From assembly GCF_004327355.1 (NCBI RefSeq), contig NZ_QJUM01000001.1, positions 62,001-126,000 on the forward strand: 64,000 bases of DNA, given 5' to 3'. The DNA comes from Phytopseudomonas dryadis. Lineage in GTDB: Bacteria > Pseudomonadota > Gammaproteobacteria > Pseudomonadales > Pseudomonadaceae. A program made the position numbers and the translations under genes. The notes under the pieces were generated by a model. It was not told where the DNA came from, made no database searches, and saw nothing but the letters and a program-made list of their open reading frames with translations. Below are positions 10,794 through 31,151 of the stretch, in pieces; position 1 is the stretch's first letter; the number at the start of each line of letters is the position of its first letter.

Positions 10794-11603
10794 TCAGTCG
10801 ATCACGTCGACCTTCACGCGCAAGGTCATGTCGTCGCGGCCCTGGGTCGAATAGCGCCGGGCAATGCCGCGCTGATCGGCCTGACTTTCCTCGACGCTGC
10901 CGCCGATGCTGATCCATTCGCCGACGCGACCGCTGACCCGGGTGTCGGCGCCCTGGATGTCGATCACGCCGGGTTGCGTCTGGCTGAGGCGGTCGCGGTT
11001 GCTGCTGATGTCGATATGCACGATATCGCCGCTGAGGCTGGCGGTGACGTAGAAACCGCGGGTGACGTCGCGGTATTCGGTGTTGTTGTAGACCTGGCCA
11101 TAGGGGCCACGGCTGCTGCTGGTGATCGGCACGCTCTGACCGACCTGGATCAGTGCCGGGGAGCCTTCGCTGGCCTGCACCTGCTGGGTGCCGCCGCCAC
11201 GGCTATCGGTGCTGCGGCGGATGATGCGTGCCTGATCGCGGCCGTCTGTTTCGCCGCGACCGATCTCCACGCGTCCGCTGCCCGCGCTGATGCTGCCGTC
11301 GACCCCATAGCCGCGATCGCTACGGTAACTGGCCTCGCTGCTGTCGACGCTGATCAGCAGGCGTTTGGGCTGGGTGTCCAGCTGCTGGAGCAGGGCGCGT
11401 ACCTCCTCGATCTTGGCCGCCGGAGCATTGACGATCAGCTGATTGCCGTAAGGGCTGACACGCCCTTCGCTGCCGAGCACCGACTGCACGATCGGCAGCA
11501 CGTCGGCAGCCATCCGGTAGTTGAGCGCAATCACCTCGGTCGCGGCGTTCGCCGAAAGGCTGAAGGCGAGCAGGGTGGCGCTAAGCAGGACGCGCGATTT
11601 CAT
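10794..11603 (-). CDS. Secretin N-domain (NolW-like) periplasmic protein, 269 aa
   Basis: The protein has a signal peptide (MKSRVLLSATLLAFSLSANA), then one module of the kind found in secretin N-terminal domains (residues about 21-90: VIALNYRMAADVLPIVQSVLG, YGNQLIVNAPAAKIEEVRALLQQLD). A glycine/serine/arginine-rich linker follows, and then a C-terminal beta-rich part. It lacks the pore-forming secretin domain, so it cannot itself be a secretion channel. It overlaps the upstream PLD-like gene by 4 bp (ATGA). Function unknown; a periplasmic scaffold or accessory protein is an inference. Confidence 0.75.
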   Translation of the reverse strand: MKSRVLLSATLLAFSLSANAATEVIALNYRMAADVLPIVQSVLGSEGRVSPYGNQLIVNAPAAKIEEVRALLQQLDTQPKRLLISVDSSEASYRSDRGYGVDGSISAGSGRVEIGRGETDGRDQARIIRRSTDSRGGGTQQVQASEGSPALIQVGQSVPITSSSRGPYGQVYNNTEYRDVTRGFYVTASLSGDIVHIDISSNRDRLSQTQPGVIDIQGADTRVSGRVGEWISIGGSVEESQADQRGIARRYSTQGRDDMTLRVKVDVID

Positions 11604-12235
11604 AGCAGAAAGCTCCGCAAATCAGGGTCGGTGATACTGGTGTCCCAGGCCTGGTCGAACTGCCGCCGCAGCTGGCGTACCCGGGCCGGATCGCTGTACT
11701 TGGCGTAACCGGCGAACTGGGCCGGTTCCGGGCGCAGCAGCAGGCCCTGTTCGTCGGCCAGCAGAAAGGCGCCGTCGACGTCCGGGTAGTCCGGGTGGCA
11801 GCGGCGGATCTGCAGGTTGCTCGACAGGCGCCGCGACAGCGTCACCAGGCGGTGGCCTTCCCTGACCGCGCGCCTGGCATCCTTGACCAGGATGCGCAGG
11901 CGATTGTTCGGGCTGCCCAGCAGAAAGCGGCTGCAGGCCTGCTGCACACTGCTGTGGTGATAGAGCCAGGGTTCCAGGTCGGGACTGTACAGGCACAGGC
12001 TGCGGCGGGCCTGCTGGAGCAGGGCGAGCGCATGGGCGCGGGCCTGTTCGGCGAGGCTGAAGCGCTGCAAGGCCTGCTCCGCGCCGAGGACGAATGGCGC
12101 CGGTTCCCAGGCCGCCGGTTGCGGGCGCTGATCGGGCGGATTGTGCAGGGTGAAGCGTCCAGGGGACTGGAAGTCGATGGCGGCGAGCGCGTGCTCGTCG
12201 TCGAGGGGAATATCTGCGCTGTCTTCTTCGTTCAT
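11600..12235 (-). CDS. Hypothetical protein with phospholipase-D-like fold region (211 aa)
   Basis: This is a cytoplasmic-looking protein with no signal peptide. The central part (about residues 65-190: RRSLCLYSPDLEPWLYHH, NNRLRILVKDARRAVREGHRLV, RRCHPDYPDVDGAFLLADEQGLLLR) resembles a single PLD-type half-domain, but no HxK(x)4D catalytic motif is visible, so activity is doubtful. I recall such proteins being grouped as a DUF beside GNAT genes in pseudomonads. It is translationally coupled to the secretin-N gene. Confidence 0.65.
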   Translation of the reverse strand: MNEEDSADIPLDDEHALAAIDFQSPGRFTLHNPPDQRPQPAAWEPAPFVLGAEQALQRFSLAEQARAHALALLQQARRSLCLYSPDLEPWLYHHSSVQQACSRFLLGSPNNRLRILVKDARRAVREGHRLVTLSRRLSSNLQIRRCHPDYPDVDGAFLLADEQGLLLRPEPAQFAGYAKYSDPARVRQLRRQFDQAWDTSITDPDLRSFLL

Positions 12236-12317
12236 GCCGACCTCCGACCGCCTGCGCGGTCGTGCTGAAGCGTCAACAGCCCCTACTAGTTGTTTGGTCC
12301 CGGAATCAGGATCGCCT

Positions 12318-12393
12318 GTAGGAGCGTCGCCCCCGGCGCAATGCGATGGCGGCCATGCTGCAAAACGATTCGCCGCGAGCTCGCGGCGCCTAC
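12318..12393. repeat. GTAGGAGC-type dispersed palindromic repeat, copy 1
   Basis: This 76-base element in the 238-bp gap between the 11600 gene and the GNAT gene starts GTAGGAGCGTCG and ends GCGGCGCCTAC. It contains an inner CGCCGCGA-GC-TCGCGGCG palindrome. The reverse complement of 18110-18200 is nearly the same sequence with about 15 extra bases inserted in the middle. Nothing else is seen in this gap. Confidence 0.85.
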
Positions 12394-12473
12394 ACGAATG
12401 TGGCCATGCTGCCGCTTATTTGCTGAATCCCGTGTAGATACCGTGCGACCGACATTTGACCGGTGTCGCGACA

Positions 12474-12899
12474 CTAGCGGCTGCTGCGTACCATGTCGAC
12501 ATGGGGGATCCCGGCCTCCAGGTACTCGTCACTGATCACAGTAAAGCCCAGCTTTTCATAGAACGGCGTCGCCTGCACCTGGGCGCTGAGCATTTGCTGA
12601 CGCAGGCCACGCTTCTCGGCCTCGGCGATGACCGCCCGCAACAGGGCTTCGCCGACTTTCAGGCCGCGCCAGTCCTTGAGCACCGACACGCGGCCGATGT
12701 GCCCGTCGCTGAGCAGGCGCGCGGTGCCGATCGGGTAATCGCCTTCGCAGGCGAGAAAATGCACGGCATCGCTGTCTTCGGCATCCCATTCCAGCTCGGG
12801 CGGCACTGCCTGTTCGGCGACGAATACCGTTTCGCGGATGCGCCGCAGTTCGTCGTAATCCTTGTGCCAGTCGGCGATGCGTACGTGCAACTCATTCAT
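12474..12899 (-). CDS. GNAT-family N-acetyltransferase (141 aa)
   Basis: A small acetyltransferase of the ElaA/PhnO-like GNAT type. The acetyl-CoA loop region reads IGRVSVLKDWRGLKVGEALL (residues about 67-86), followed by RQQMLSAQVQATPFYEKLGF, the typical late beta-strand and YEKLGF motif. Substrate unknown. The ATG at 12899 is preferred because GGAG lies seven bases upstream; it overlaps roxA by 8 bp. An in-frame TTG two codons earlier is unlikely. Confidence 0.85.
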   Translation of the reverse strand: MNELHVRIADWHKDYDELRRIRETVFVAEQAVPPELEWDAEDSDAVHFLACEGDYPIGTARLLSDGHIGRVSVLKDWRGLKVGEALLRAVIAEAEKRGLRQQMLSAQVQATPFYEKLGFTVISDEYLEAGIPHVDMVRSSR

Positions 12900-14058
12900 C
12901 GGCAAACTCCAGGCTCCCTTGTCTGGCCAGTTCGAGCAGCAGATTACGCGCTTCGTCGCCGGACAGCCATGGGCCGAGGTTTTCCAAGTGCAGGGCGTCC
13001 GCCGAGCAGATCAGCTTGAGCAGTTCGCGCAGGTCGGCGGACAGCAGGCGGCTCTGGCCACTGGCGAACAGGACCAGGTCTGCGCCGACCTCGGACCAGG
13101 CCAGACGGGCGCTGGGGTTGCGGATCAGCACGGCGCCTTCCTCGAGGGTCTCGAGGAAGCCGTCTTCATCGATATCGATGCCGGCGATCAGTTCCGGGTA
13201 GCGCGGTTCGGTCATGAACTGGCCGAACCAGGTCATCAGCAGGCGCTCGTCGCCCATGTGCTCGCTGAGCAGCGCCTTGAGGCGATCGAGGGCGTCGCGC
13301 TGGATCTGGTGCGGGTCGCTGGTCGGCTGTGCGTCGGCGTCGCTGTAGCGCTGTTCTTCTGGGAGGAACTGGCCGAGAAAATCGGTGAAATGGGTCAGTA
13401 CTTCAGCGGCGCTGGGGGCGCGGAAGCCCACGGAATAGGTCATGCAATCGTCCTCGGCGGTACCACAGTGGGCCAGGAGCGGCGGCAGATAGAGCATATC
13501 GCCGGGCTCGAGCACCCATTCTTCGGTTTTATCGAACTGGGCGAGGATCTTCAGATCCACGTCCTGCAGCAGGGGGCTATCGGAGTCGCACATCTGGCCG
13601 ATCTGCCAGCGGCGCCGGCCGTAGCCCTGCAGGAGAAACACATCGTAGTGATCGAAATGCGGGCCGACGCCACCGCCTGGTGTGGCGAAGCTGACCATCA
13701 CATCGTCGATCCGCCACTTGGGCAGGAACTTGAACGATTCCATCAGCTCGGCCACGTCGGGAACGAACTGATCGACGGCCTGTACCAGCAGGGTCCAGTC
13801 GCGCTCCGGCAACTGGCTGAAGGTCTCTTCGGCAAACGGGCCGCGGCGCACTTCCCAGGGCGTTTCGCCGTGTTCGAGCACCAGCCGCGACTCGACTTCC
13901 TCCTCGAGGGCCAGGCCGGCCAGTTCGTCAGGCGAGATCGGGCTCTCGAAGGCGGGAATGGCCTGACGCACCAGCAGGGGCTTCTTCTGCCAGTAATCGC
14001 GCAGGAACTCGCGTGCGCTCAGGCCACCCAATAGTTGAAGAGGGGCATCAGGATTCAT
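12892..14058 (-). CDS. roxA: Ribosomal protein uL16 arginine hydroxylase, JmjC/cupin type (388 aa)
   Basis: This is a 2-oxoglutarate/Fe(II) oxygenase of the YcfD/RoxA family, which hydroxylates an arginine of 50S protein L16. The iron triad is visible: H134 and D136 in GPHFDHYD, and H197 in PPLLAHCG. The KW motif and the C-terminal winged-helix region (about residues 260-385) match the family, as does the length. It sits upstream of the GNAT gene, with which it overlaps, and downstream of the purB terminator. Confidence 0.93.
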   Translation of the reverse strand: MNPDAPLQLLGGLSAREFLRDYWQKKPLLVRQAIPAFESPISPDELAGLALEEEVESRLVLEHGETPWEVRRGPFAEETFSQLPERDWTLLVQAVDQFVPDVAELMESFKFLPKWRIDDVMVSFATPGGGVGPHFDHYDVFLLQGYGRRRWQIGQMCDSDSPLLQDVDLKILAQFDKTEEWVLEPGDMLYLPPLLAHCGTAEDDCMTYSVGFRAPSAAEVLTHFTDFLGQFLPEEQRYSDADAQPTSDPHQIQRDALDRLKALLSEHMGDERLLMTWFGQFMTEPRYPELIAGIDIDEDGFLETLEEGAVLIRNPSARLAWSEVGADLVLFASGQSRLLSADLRELLKLICSADALHLENLGPWLSGDEARNLLLELARQGSLEFADE

Positions 14059-14090
14059 CTATAAGTCCTTGATATTGATTGGTACGCGCA

Positions 14091-14118
14091 AAAAGAAACG
14101 CCCGGCTTCAGCCGGGCG
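14091..14118 (-). terminator. Terminator of purB
   Basis: The perfect 9-bp stem CGCCCGGCT / AGCCGGGCG with a 2-base loop is followed on the minus strand by TTTCTTTT. It lies between the purB stop and the roxA start. Confidence 0.88.
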
Positions 14119-14139
14119 TCCGTGGCGGCCAGGGGCGCT

Positions 14140-15678
<1,539 letters not shown>

Positions 15679-15696
15679 TCACACCTTCTTCGTTGT

Positions 15697-16317
15697 TTAG
15701 CCGCGCAGCATCGGGTACAGCTCCTTGAGCAGCTTGCGCCGGCTGAACACCAGTTGCCAGCGATGCCCGCCCAGTTGCCGCCACAGGCGCGCGGCGCGAA
15801 TGCCGCTGAGCAGCAGGGCGCGGATCTTCGAGGCATTGCTGGGCTGCTGCAGGTGACGGCTGTCGCCCTGTACCTGAATACGCTGGCGGAAGGTGCTGAT
15901 GGTGTCCTGGTACAGGGCACCACAGGAGGAGATCACGTTCTCGTGCGCCGGGCCGAAATGCTCGACCTGCTGCTGGATCTGGTCGAGGCGGCTGCCCATC
16001 AGTTGCAGCAGATCGTCACGCTTGGCCAACTGTCGCTCCAGGCCGAGCAGGGCCAGGGCATAGCGCAGCGGTTCGCGCTGCAGGGTGGTCGGGTCGCGCT
16101 CCAGGGCGCTGACCAGGGCGCGATAGCCATCGCGCAGGTTGAGGTCGTCGCCACCGTAGACGTCCAGCGTGCTCTGCGGGTCGCGGATCAACAGGCTGCC
16201 GAGCATGCAGGTCACCTCGGGCTCGCTTGCCTGGCCGCTCTTGGCGACCTTGTCGACCAGTACCGCTGCCTGGAAAACCGCGCCCAGGGCGATCAGCTGT
16301 TCCTGTGTCGGAGTCAT
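15697..16317 (-). CDS. hflD: High frequency lysogenization protein HflD homologue (206 aa)
   Basis: A helical, membrane-associated protein of the HflD (YcfC) family. In E. coli it acts in lambda CII control and sits in the nudJ-mnmA-hflD-purB order seen here. [24 protein letters not shown] at the N terminus and the long helices through residues 60-200 fit the family. I chose the ATG at 16317 because it gives the ATGA overlap with mnmA; an in-frame ATG two codons earlier is possible. Confidence 0.9.
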   Translation of the reverse strand: MTPTQEQLIALGAVFQAAVLVDKVAKSGQASEPEVTCMLGSLLIRDPQSTLDVYGGDDLNLRDGYRALVSALERDPTTLQREPLRYALALLGLERQLAKRDDLLQLMGSRLDQIQQQVEHFGPAHENVISSCGALYQDTISTFRQRIQVQGDSRHLQQPSNASKIRALLLSGIRAARLWRQLGGHRWQLVFSRRKLLKELYPMLRG

Positions 16318-17438
16318 AGGCATAGGGTGTTGTCCTTGTCGTACCAGGGTTCAGCCGTTTCGATGACGCCGCCGCCCAGGCAGATTTCACCATCGTAGAA
16401 CACTACCGACTGGCCCGGCGTGACGGCGCGCTGCGGCTCGACGAAGGTAGCGCGATAGCCGTCCGCGGTGCGTTCGAGGGTGCAGGCCTGATCGCTCTGC
16501 CGGTAGCGCACCTTGGCCGTCAGTTGGCGCGGCGCATCCAGCTGGATCGGGTTGACCCAGTAGATCTCCGAAGCGAGCAGGGCGCGGGAAAACAGCCAGG
16601 GATGGTCGTTGCCCTGGCCGACCACCAGCACGTTGCGCTCGAGATCCTTGTGCAGCACGTACCAGGGTTCGTCGCTCGCATCCTTCATGCCGCCGATACC
16701 CAGCCCCTGGCGCTGGCCGATGGTGTGGTACATCAGGCCGTGGTGGCGGCCGATGACCTCGCCCCCGGTGGTTTCGATATCGCCTGGCTGCGCCGGCAGG
16801 TACTGCTTGAGAAAATCGCTGAAGCGGCGCTCGCCGATGAAGCAGATGCCGGTCGAGTCTTTCTTCTTCGCGGTGGCCAGGTCGTATTGCTCGGCGAGCG
16901 CGCGCACCTGGGGCTTTTCCAGTTCGCCGACCGGAAACAGCGTCCTGGCGATCTGTTCGCCGCCCACGGCGTGCAGGAAATAGCTCTGATCCTTGTTCGG
17001 GTCCAGGCCCTTGAGCAGTTCGGTGCGACCATCACCATCGCGCCGACGCACGTAATGGCCGGTGGCGATCAGATCGGCACCGAGCATCAGGGCGTAGTCG
17101 AGGAAGGCCTTGAACTTGATCTCGCGGTTGCACAGGATGTCCGGGTTCGGCGTGCGACCGGCCTTGTATTCGGCGAGAAAGTGCTCGAACACGTTATCCC
17201 AGTATTCGGCGGCGAAGTTGGCGGTATGCAGCTTGATGCCAATGCGGTCGCACACCGCCTGCGCATCGGCCAGGTCGTCCATGGCGGTGCAGTAATCGGT
17301 GCCGTCGTCTTCGTCCCAGTTCTTCATGAACAGGCCTTCGACCTGATAGCCCTGTTCGAGCAGCAGCAGGGCCGATACGGATGAGTCGACGCCGCCGGAC
17401 ATGCCGACGATAACGCGCTGGGTAGCTGGATCTTGCAT
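16314..17438 (-). CDS. mnmA: tRNA-specific 2-thiouridylase MnmA (374 aa)
   Basis: This enzyme adds sulfur to the wobble uridine of tRNAs for Lys, Glu and Gln. The PP-loop reads [18 protein letters not shown] (about residues 9-26). The catalytic cysteines lie in the conserved [12 protein letters not shown] and [12 protein letters not shown] regions. The start at 17438 (MQDPATQRV) matches relatives better than the TTG eight codons earlier. Formerly called trmU. Confidence 0.96.
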   Translation of the reverse strand: MQDPATQRVIVGMSGGVDSSVSALLLLEQGYQVEGLFMKNWDEDDGTDYCTAMDDLADAQAVCDRIGIKLHTANFAAEYWDNVFEHFLAEYKAGRTPNPDILCNREIKFKAFLDYALMLGADLIATGHYVRRRDGDGRTELLKGLDPNKDQSYFLHAVGGEQIARTLFPVGELEKPQVRALAEQYDLATAKKKDSTGICFIGERRFSDFLKQYLPAQPGDIETTGGEVIGRHHGLMYHTIGQRQGLGIGGMKDASDEPWYVLHKDLERNVLVVGQGNDHPWLFSRALLASEIYWVNPIQLDAPRQLTAKVRYRQSDQACTLERTADGYRATFVEPQRAVTPGQSVVFYDGEICLGGGVIETAEPWYDKDNTLCL

Positions 17439-17519
17439 GGGATGGCTATGCACAGGCTTCAAAGGGACGGGATTCTAGCAGGATGAGGGGGCTGGCGCGA
17501 TCCGGGCCTGGCGCTGCGC

Positions 17520-17960
17520 TCATTCGCGGATCAGGGCGAGGGGAAAGCGCTCGCCGCGCAGGTAGTCGTCCAGGCAGCGCAGCACCAGCTCGCTGCGCAG
17601 GCGCCCGGCCTGGGCCCGCAGTTCGTCGCGGCTCAGCCAGTGGATACCGACGATGTCCTCGTCCAGCGCGCGCTGTGGGTGATGCCGCAGCAGGCTGGCG
17701 GTGAAGCAGACACGCTGGTAGGTCACGCCATTGCTGGGCGCGGTATAGAGGTAGATGCCGGTGACCCCGGTCAGCTCGACGTCGCAGCCGGTTTCTTCGA
17801 GGGTTTCGCGTAGCGCGGCCTGGCGCAGGCTTTCCCCGGCCTCCAGGTGTCCGGCAGGCTGGTTGAGCACCAGGCGGCCGCCCTCGAGTTCCTCGACGAA
17901 CAGAAAGCGCCCCTGATGTTCCACCAGGGTCGCGACGGTGACATGTGCGTACCAGTCCAT
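17520..17960 (-). CDS. nudJ: Nudix hydrolase, NudJ-like (146 aa)
   Basis: A small nucleoside di/triphosphate phosphatase. The Nudix box is complete: GHLEAGESLRQAALRETLEETGC (residues about 37-59) with all G, E, RE and EE positions kept. Position directly upstream of mnmA matches E. coli nudJ (ymfB), which hydrolyses nucleoside tri/diphosphates and HMP-PP. The exact substrate here is inferred from context. Confidence 0.88.
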   Translation of the reverse strand: MDWYAHVTVATLVEHQGRFLFVEELEGGRLVLNQPAGHLEAGESLRQAALRETLEETGCDVELTGVTGIYLYTAPSNGVTYQRVCFTASLLRHHPQRALDEDIVGIHWLSRDELRAQAGRLRSELVLRCLDDYLRGERFPLALIRE

Positions 17961-18109
17961 AGAGTTCTCTCAGGAATATCGGGTAACCCACTGATTTATA
18001 TTGGCCTGCAGGATAGAGCTGGGCCGCCTAGGTGCTGACCCACCGGCAATTGATGGGTTGCCACCGATCCTGCGGGATTCAACAATAAGCGCAGAATTGC
18101 CAGACTCGT

Positions 18110-18200
18110 GTAGGAGCCGCGACCTCGCGGCGAATCGTGACCATACCGCGACTTCTGCAGTATGGCCGCCATCGCATCGCGCCGGGGTCGACGCTCCTAC
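18110..18200. repeat. GTAGGAGC-type dispersed palindromic repeat, copy 2 (inverted)
   Basis: A 91-base element bounded by GTAGGAGC and GCTCCTAC, lying in the 343-bp gap between nudJ and idh. Read on the minus strand it matches 12318-12393 almost base for base, except for an extra internal hairpin segment (CCATAC...GTATGG). The rest of the gap holds only the idh terminator. Confidence 0.88.
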
Positions 18201-18252
18201 GTGCGAACCCAGACTGCGAACGCAAGGAGCAAGACGGCTGCATCGTCAGAAA

Positions 18253-18283
18253 CGACGACCCCGGCACAGGGCCGGGGTCGTCG
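18253..18283 (-). terminator. Terminator of idh
   Basis: The perfect 13-bp stem CGACGACCCCGGC / GCCGGGGTCGTCG with a 5-base loop begins 21 bases past the idh stop. The T-tract on the minus strand is short (GTTTC). Confidence 0.85.
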
Positions 18284-18303
18284 GATTACCTCAGCTGTTC
18301 AGC

Positions 18304-22341
<4,038 letters not shown>

Positions 22342-22364
22342 GCGTTGCCGGAACGAAAACGAAA

Positions 22365-22386
22365 AAGCCGGTCTCGCGACCGGCTT
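22365..22386. terminator. Bidirectional terminator between icd and cspD
   Basis: The perfect 9-bp stem AAGCCGGTC-TCGC-GACCGGCTT lies between two converging genes. A clear T-run follows on the minus strand (cspD side); on the plus side the run is short, so icd termination may be weaker. Confidence 0.88.
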
Positions 22387-22406
22387 CCTGGGTTCAGCGG
22401 AGTGTG

Positions 22407-22667
22407 TCAGGCCTCGACGGTTTCCCCCCGGGTTCTGACGGTCGCAGGGGCGGCAGTCTCGGCCTGGGCCGCACTGATATTCACCGCATGCAGCCCCTTG
22501 GGGCCTTGAATAATATCGAAGCTGACGGCCTGCCCGGCTTTCAGGGTCTTGTACCCGTCCATCTGGATAGCCGAGTAATGGGCGAACAGGTCCTCATCTC
22601 GGCCGTCGGCCAGGATGAATCCATAGCCCTTGGCGTTGTTGAACCACTTGACCTTACCACTTAGCAT
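22407..22667 (-). CDS. cspD: Cold-shock-like protein CspD (86 aa)
   Basis: A single cold-shock domain, which binds single-stranded nucleic acid: MLSGKVKWFNNAKGYGFI (RNP1-like KGYGFI) and DLFAHYSAI (RNP2-like). A C-terminal tail of about 20 residues extends past the fold. In E. coli CspD inhibits replication in stationary phase and is likewise divergent from clpSA. The start at 22667 has GAGGG upstream. Confidence 0.93.
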   Translation of the reverse strand: MLSGKVKWFNNAKGYGFILADGRDEDLFAHYSAIQMDGYKTLKAGQAVSFDIIQGPKGLHAVNISAAQAETAAPATVRTRGETVEA

Positions 22668-22886
22668 ACTGATATCCCTCTGCAAAGGACTCCATCGCTG
22701 GAGTATCATCCACTTAGATTCCACGCTCACCGCGATCGATTCGTCTGAGCGCAAGCCCTTTCACCCCGTGCGGGTATCCTTTGGTTGTAACACCCTTTTG
22801 CCGATAGTCAAGGCGGCGCACGAAGCAGCGATAAACGGGTCAGACTCAGTATCCCCATCCACTCAGCCAAGAACCTTTATTCCAGC

Positions 22887-23249
22887 ATGCATGCAAGTAG
22901 CCAGATTCGACTAACATTCAATCAGGATCGACCGGCACCGCATGAGGATGACTCCTCAGGGCTTGCCGTGGAGGAATCCAAGCCGATACTTCAGGCACCT
23001 CCGCTCTACAAGGTGGTCTTATTCAATGACGACTACACCCCGATGGATTTCGTGGTCGAGGTGCTCGAGATGTTTTTCAATCTCAACCGCGAGGTGGCGA
23101 CCAGGATCATGTTGACCGTCCATACCGAAGGTCGCGCCGTATGCGGGCTGTACACCCGCGACATCGCCGAGACCAAGGCTACGCAGGTCAACCAGTACGC
23201 GAGAGAAAGCCAGCATCCATTACTCTGTGAGATCGAGAAGGACGGTTAG
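22887..23249 (+). CDS. clpS: ATP-dependent Clp protease adaptor ClpS (120 aa)
   Basis: This adaptor delivers N-degron substrates (Leu, Phe, Trp, Tyr N termini) to ClpAP. The pocket motifs are [12 protein letters not shown] (residues about 45-56) and [20 protein letters not shown]. The flexible N-terminal arm (about 35 residues) needed for ClpA engagement is present. clpA follows after 29 bp. The aat and ate genes, which make such N-degrons, are within 5 kb. Confidence 0.95.
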   Translation: MHASSQIRLTFNQDRPAPHEDDSSGLAVEESKPILQAPPLYKVVLFNDDYTPMDFVVEVLEMFFNLNREVATRIMLTVHTEGRAVCGLYTRDIAETKATQVNQYARESQHPLLCEIEKDG

Positions 23250-23278
23250 CGCCGGCCACTTGGGCATGAGGTGAAGCT

Positions 23279-25549
<2,271 letters not shown>

Positions 25550-25580
25550 AGCCGGGCGCCGTAAGGCGCCCATGCAGATA

Positions 25581-25612
25581 CGCAAACGCCCGGCACGAGC
25601 CGGGCGTTTGCG
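25581..25612. terminator. Bidirectional terminator between clpA and infA
   Basis: A perfect 14-bp stem (CGCAAACGCCCGGC / GCCGGGCGTTTGCG) with loop ACGA between converging genes. A smaller GGGCGCC-GTAA-GGCGCCC stem lies just upstream at about 25554-25571. Confidence 0.88.
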
Positions 25613-25655
25613 TTGGCGCTGGGCAGGTCGGGAAAGGCGCTGCCTTTCCTGCCTG

Positions 25656-25874
25656 TCAGCGGGCGCGGTAGGTGATGCGACCCTTGCTCAGGTCGTAAGG
25701 CGTCAGCTCTACGCGAACCTTGTCGCCAGTCAGAATGCGGATGTAGTTCTTGCGCATCTTTCCGGAGATGTGCGCGGTAACGACGTGCCCGTTTTCCAAC
25801 TCCACGCGAAACATGGTGTTGGGCAGGGTGTCGACGACAGTGCCTTCCATTTCGAAGCTGTCTTCTTTCGACAT
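25656..25874 (-). CDS. infA: Translation initiation factor IF-1 (72 aa)
   Basis: Binds the A site of the 30S subunit with IF-2 and IF-3. A single S1/OB-fold protein of the standard 72 residues, starting [20 protein letters not shown] and ending GRITYRAR. It lies 158 bp after ate; the space between holds its leader and probably its own promoter. Confidence 0.97.
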
Positions 25875-26032
25875 GCAGTAAAGCCCTCGGTATCCAATGA
25901 ATGGCCCGGCGCAACTGGCCCCAGGCAAAAGCGGCGTGCATTGTGCCCGAAAATCGGGGTTGACGCCAAGGGTCTGTTCCTGTTTCGGCGCAAGCCGAAG
26001 GGGCGGGCTGAGGAGCAACAGGCCCTGGGGCT

Positions 26033-26740
26033 TCAGGTCAGCATGACCCAGCGCTGATTGACGAACAGCTCGATGGGGCGGTATTGCGTCTTGTAATTCA
26101 TTTTCCGGCAGTTCTTGATCCAGTAGCCCAGATAGACCGCCTGCAGGTCCAGCCTGAGCGCTTCGCCGATCTGCCAGAGGATGGCGAAGCGGCCCAGGCT
26201 GCGCCGCTCCTCTTCCGGTTCGTAGAAGGTGTAGACCGCCGACAGGCCGTTGGGCAGCACGTCGGTCACGGCAATGGCCAGCAGCCGATCCTGCTCGCGG
26301 AATTCGTAGAAGCGGGCGAACGGCAGATCGCGCACCAGAAAGGTGGAGAACTGCTCGCGGCTTGGCGGGTACATGTCGCCATCGGCGTGGCGTTGCTCGA
26401 TGTAGCGGACGTAGAGGGCGTAATACTCTTCGCTGAAGACTGGCTTGACCGCACGCACCTGGATCGACTGGTTGCGCGCGAGGATGCGCCGCTGCTGACG
26501 GTTGGGGCTGAACTGGCGGGCCGGGATGCGCGCAGGCACGCAGGCATTGCAACGCTGGCAATGCGGGCGGTAGAGGTGGTCGCCACTGCGCCGGAAGCCC
26601 ATTTCCGACAGCTCGGCGTAAACCTGCGCATCCATGGGCTGGCTAGGGTCGAGAAACAGGGTGGTGGCCTGTTCGTCGGGCAGATAGCTGCAGGGATGGG
26701 GCTGCGTGGCGTAGAACTTCAGGCGAGCCAGCTCGGTCAT
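26033..26740 (-). CDS. bpt: Aspartate/glutamate leucyltransferase (bacterial ATE/Bpt, 235 aa)
   Basis: Transfers leucine from tRNA to proteins beginning with Asp or Glu, making them ClpS/ClpA substrates. The N-terminal ATE domain shows cysteine pairs [11 protein letters not shown] and [16 protein letters not shown]; the C-terminal domain has [20 protein letters not shown]. The family is also annotated as arginyl-tRNA protein transferase (ate). It sits between aat and infA, the usual pseudomonad order. Confidence 0.92.
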
Positions 26741-26832
26741 GATCGACTCCCGGGGTAAGCCTTCGCTCAGTGTATGCCAGGCTGCCGAGATCGACTAGGC
26801 GACCTGTCGCGGCGGTGAGCCCGGAGTGGGTG

Positions 26833-27513
26833 TCAGCTCTGCCAATCCGCCTGGCTGGGCCGATCCAGGAAGCGTTGCAGGTATCCGGCGAACTCGTCGC
26901 GCGGGATCGGGCGGGCGCCGAAGCTGTGCAGGTGCTGGGTGGGCATCTGGCAGTCGATGAGCTCGAAGCCCCAGCGCGCCAGGTGCTCGACCAGGGTCAC
27001 GAAGCCGACCTTGGAGGCATTGTCGGCGCGGCTGAACATCGACTCACCGAAGAACAGCCTGCCCATGGCCAGGCCGTAGAGCCCGCCAACCAGGCGCTCC
27101 TGCTGCCAGACCTCGACGCTGTGGGCGATGCCGCGTCGGTGCAGTTCGATATAGGCCTGCTGCATCGGCGTGGTGATCCAGGTGCCGTCGGCATAGTCGC
27201 GCGGCGCCGCACAGGCCTGGATGACCTCGACGAAGGCCGTGTCGAAGGTCGTTCGGTAGTGCCCCTGGCGCAGCACCTTGCGCAGGCTGCGCGATACGTG
27301 CAATTCGCCCGGCAGCAGCACGGTGCGCGGATCGGGCGACCACCAGAGGATCGGCTGGCCGTCCTGGTACCAGGGAAAGCAGCCATGCCGGTAGGCCTGG
27401 ACCAGGCGTTCGGCGCGCAGGTCGCCACCGGCGGCGAGCAGGCCGTTGGGCTCGCGCAGCGCCTTGTCGAGCGGCGGAAAGGTCAGCGAATCGCGTTGCA
27501 ACCAGGTCAGCAT
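26833..27513 (-). CDS. aat: Leucyl/phenylalanyl-tRNA-protein transferase (226 aa)
   Basis: Adds Leu or Phe to proteins with N-terminal Lys or Arg, the other entry to the ClpS/ClpAP N-degron route. Conserved segments include [44 protein letters not shown] and [19 protein letters not shown]. The start at 27513 ([10 protein letters not shown]) is chosen because the upstream extension lies inside the trxB region without similarity. Confidence 0.95.
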   Translation of the reverse strand: MLTWLQRDSLTFPPLDKALREPNGLLAAGGDLRAERLVQAYRHGCFPWYQDGQPILWWSPDPRTVLLPGELHVSRSLRKVLRQGHYRTTFDTAFVEVIQACAAPRDYADGTWITTPMQQAYIELHRRGIAHSVEVWQQERLVGGLYGLAMGRLFFGESMFSRADNASKVGFVTLVEHLARWGFELIDCQMPTQHLHSFGARPIPRDEFAGYLQRFLDRPSQADWQS

Positions 27514-27562
27514 GGGCGGAACCGCGGCAGGGGAGGGCGGGACGGACCCCGCCCGGAGTCGA

Positions 27563-28522
<960 letters not shown>

Positions 28523-28729
28523 TCATAAGCCTTTGTCACAAAAGAGAATGCATGCTCAAATTGAGCCGCACGCAGGAACAGTGGCCGATATGCTACACCG
28601 AAGCACGGGACAAGCGGGAGCCGGCCAAGCAGAGCGCTTCCCATGGCTGCCCCGGCATGGCGTACAATATCGACGTTTTCGCCCTCAACCGATCATTCGG
28701 CGCGCCATGGGCGCAGGAACAGATGCGTT

Positions 28730-31132
<2,403 letters not shown>

Positions 31133-31151
31133 TACCTGAAAGAGGATTCCC

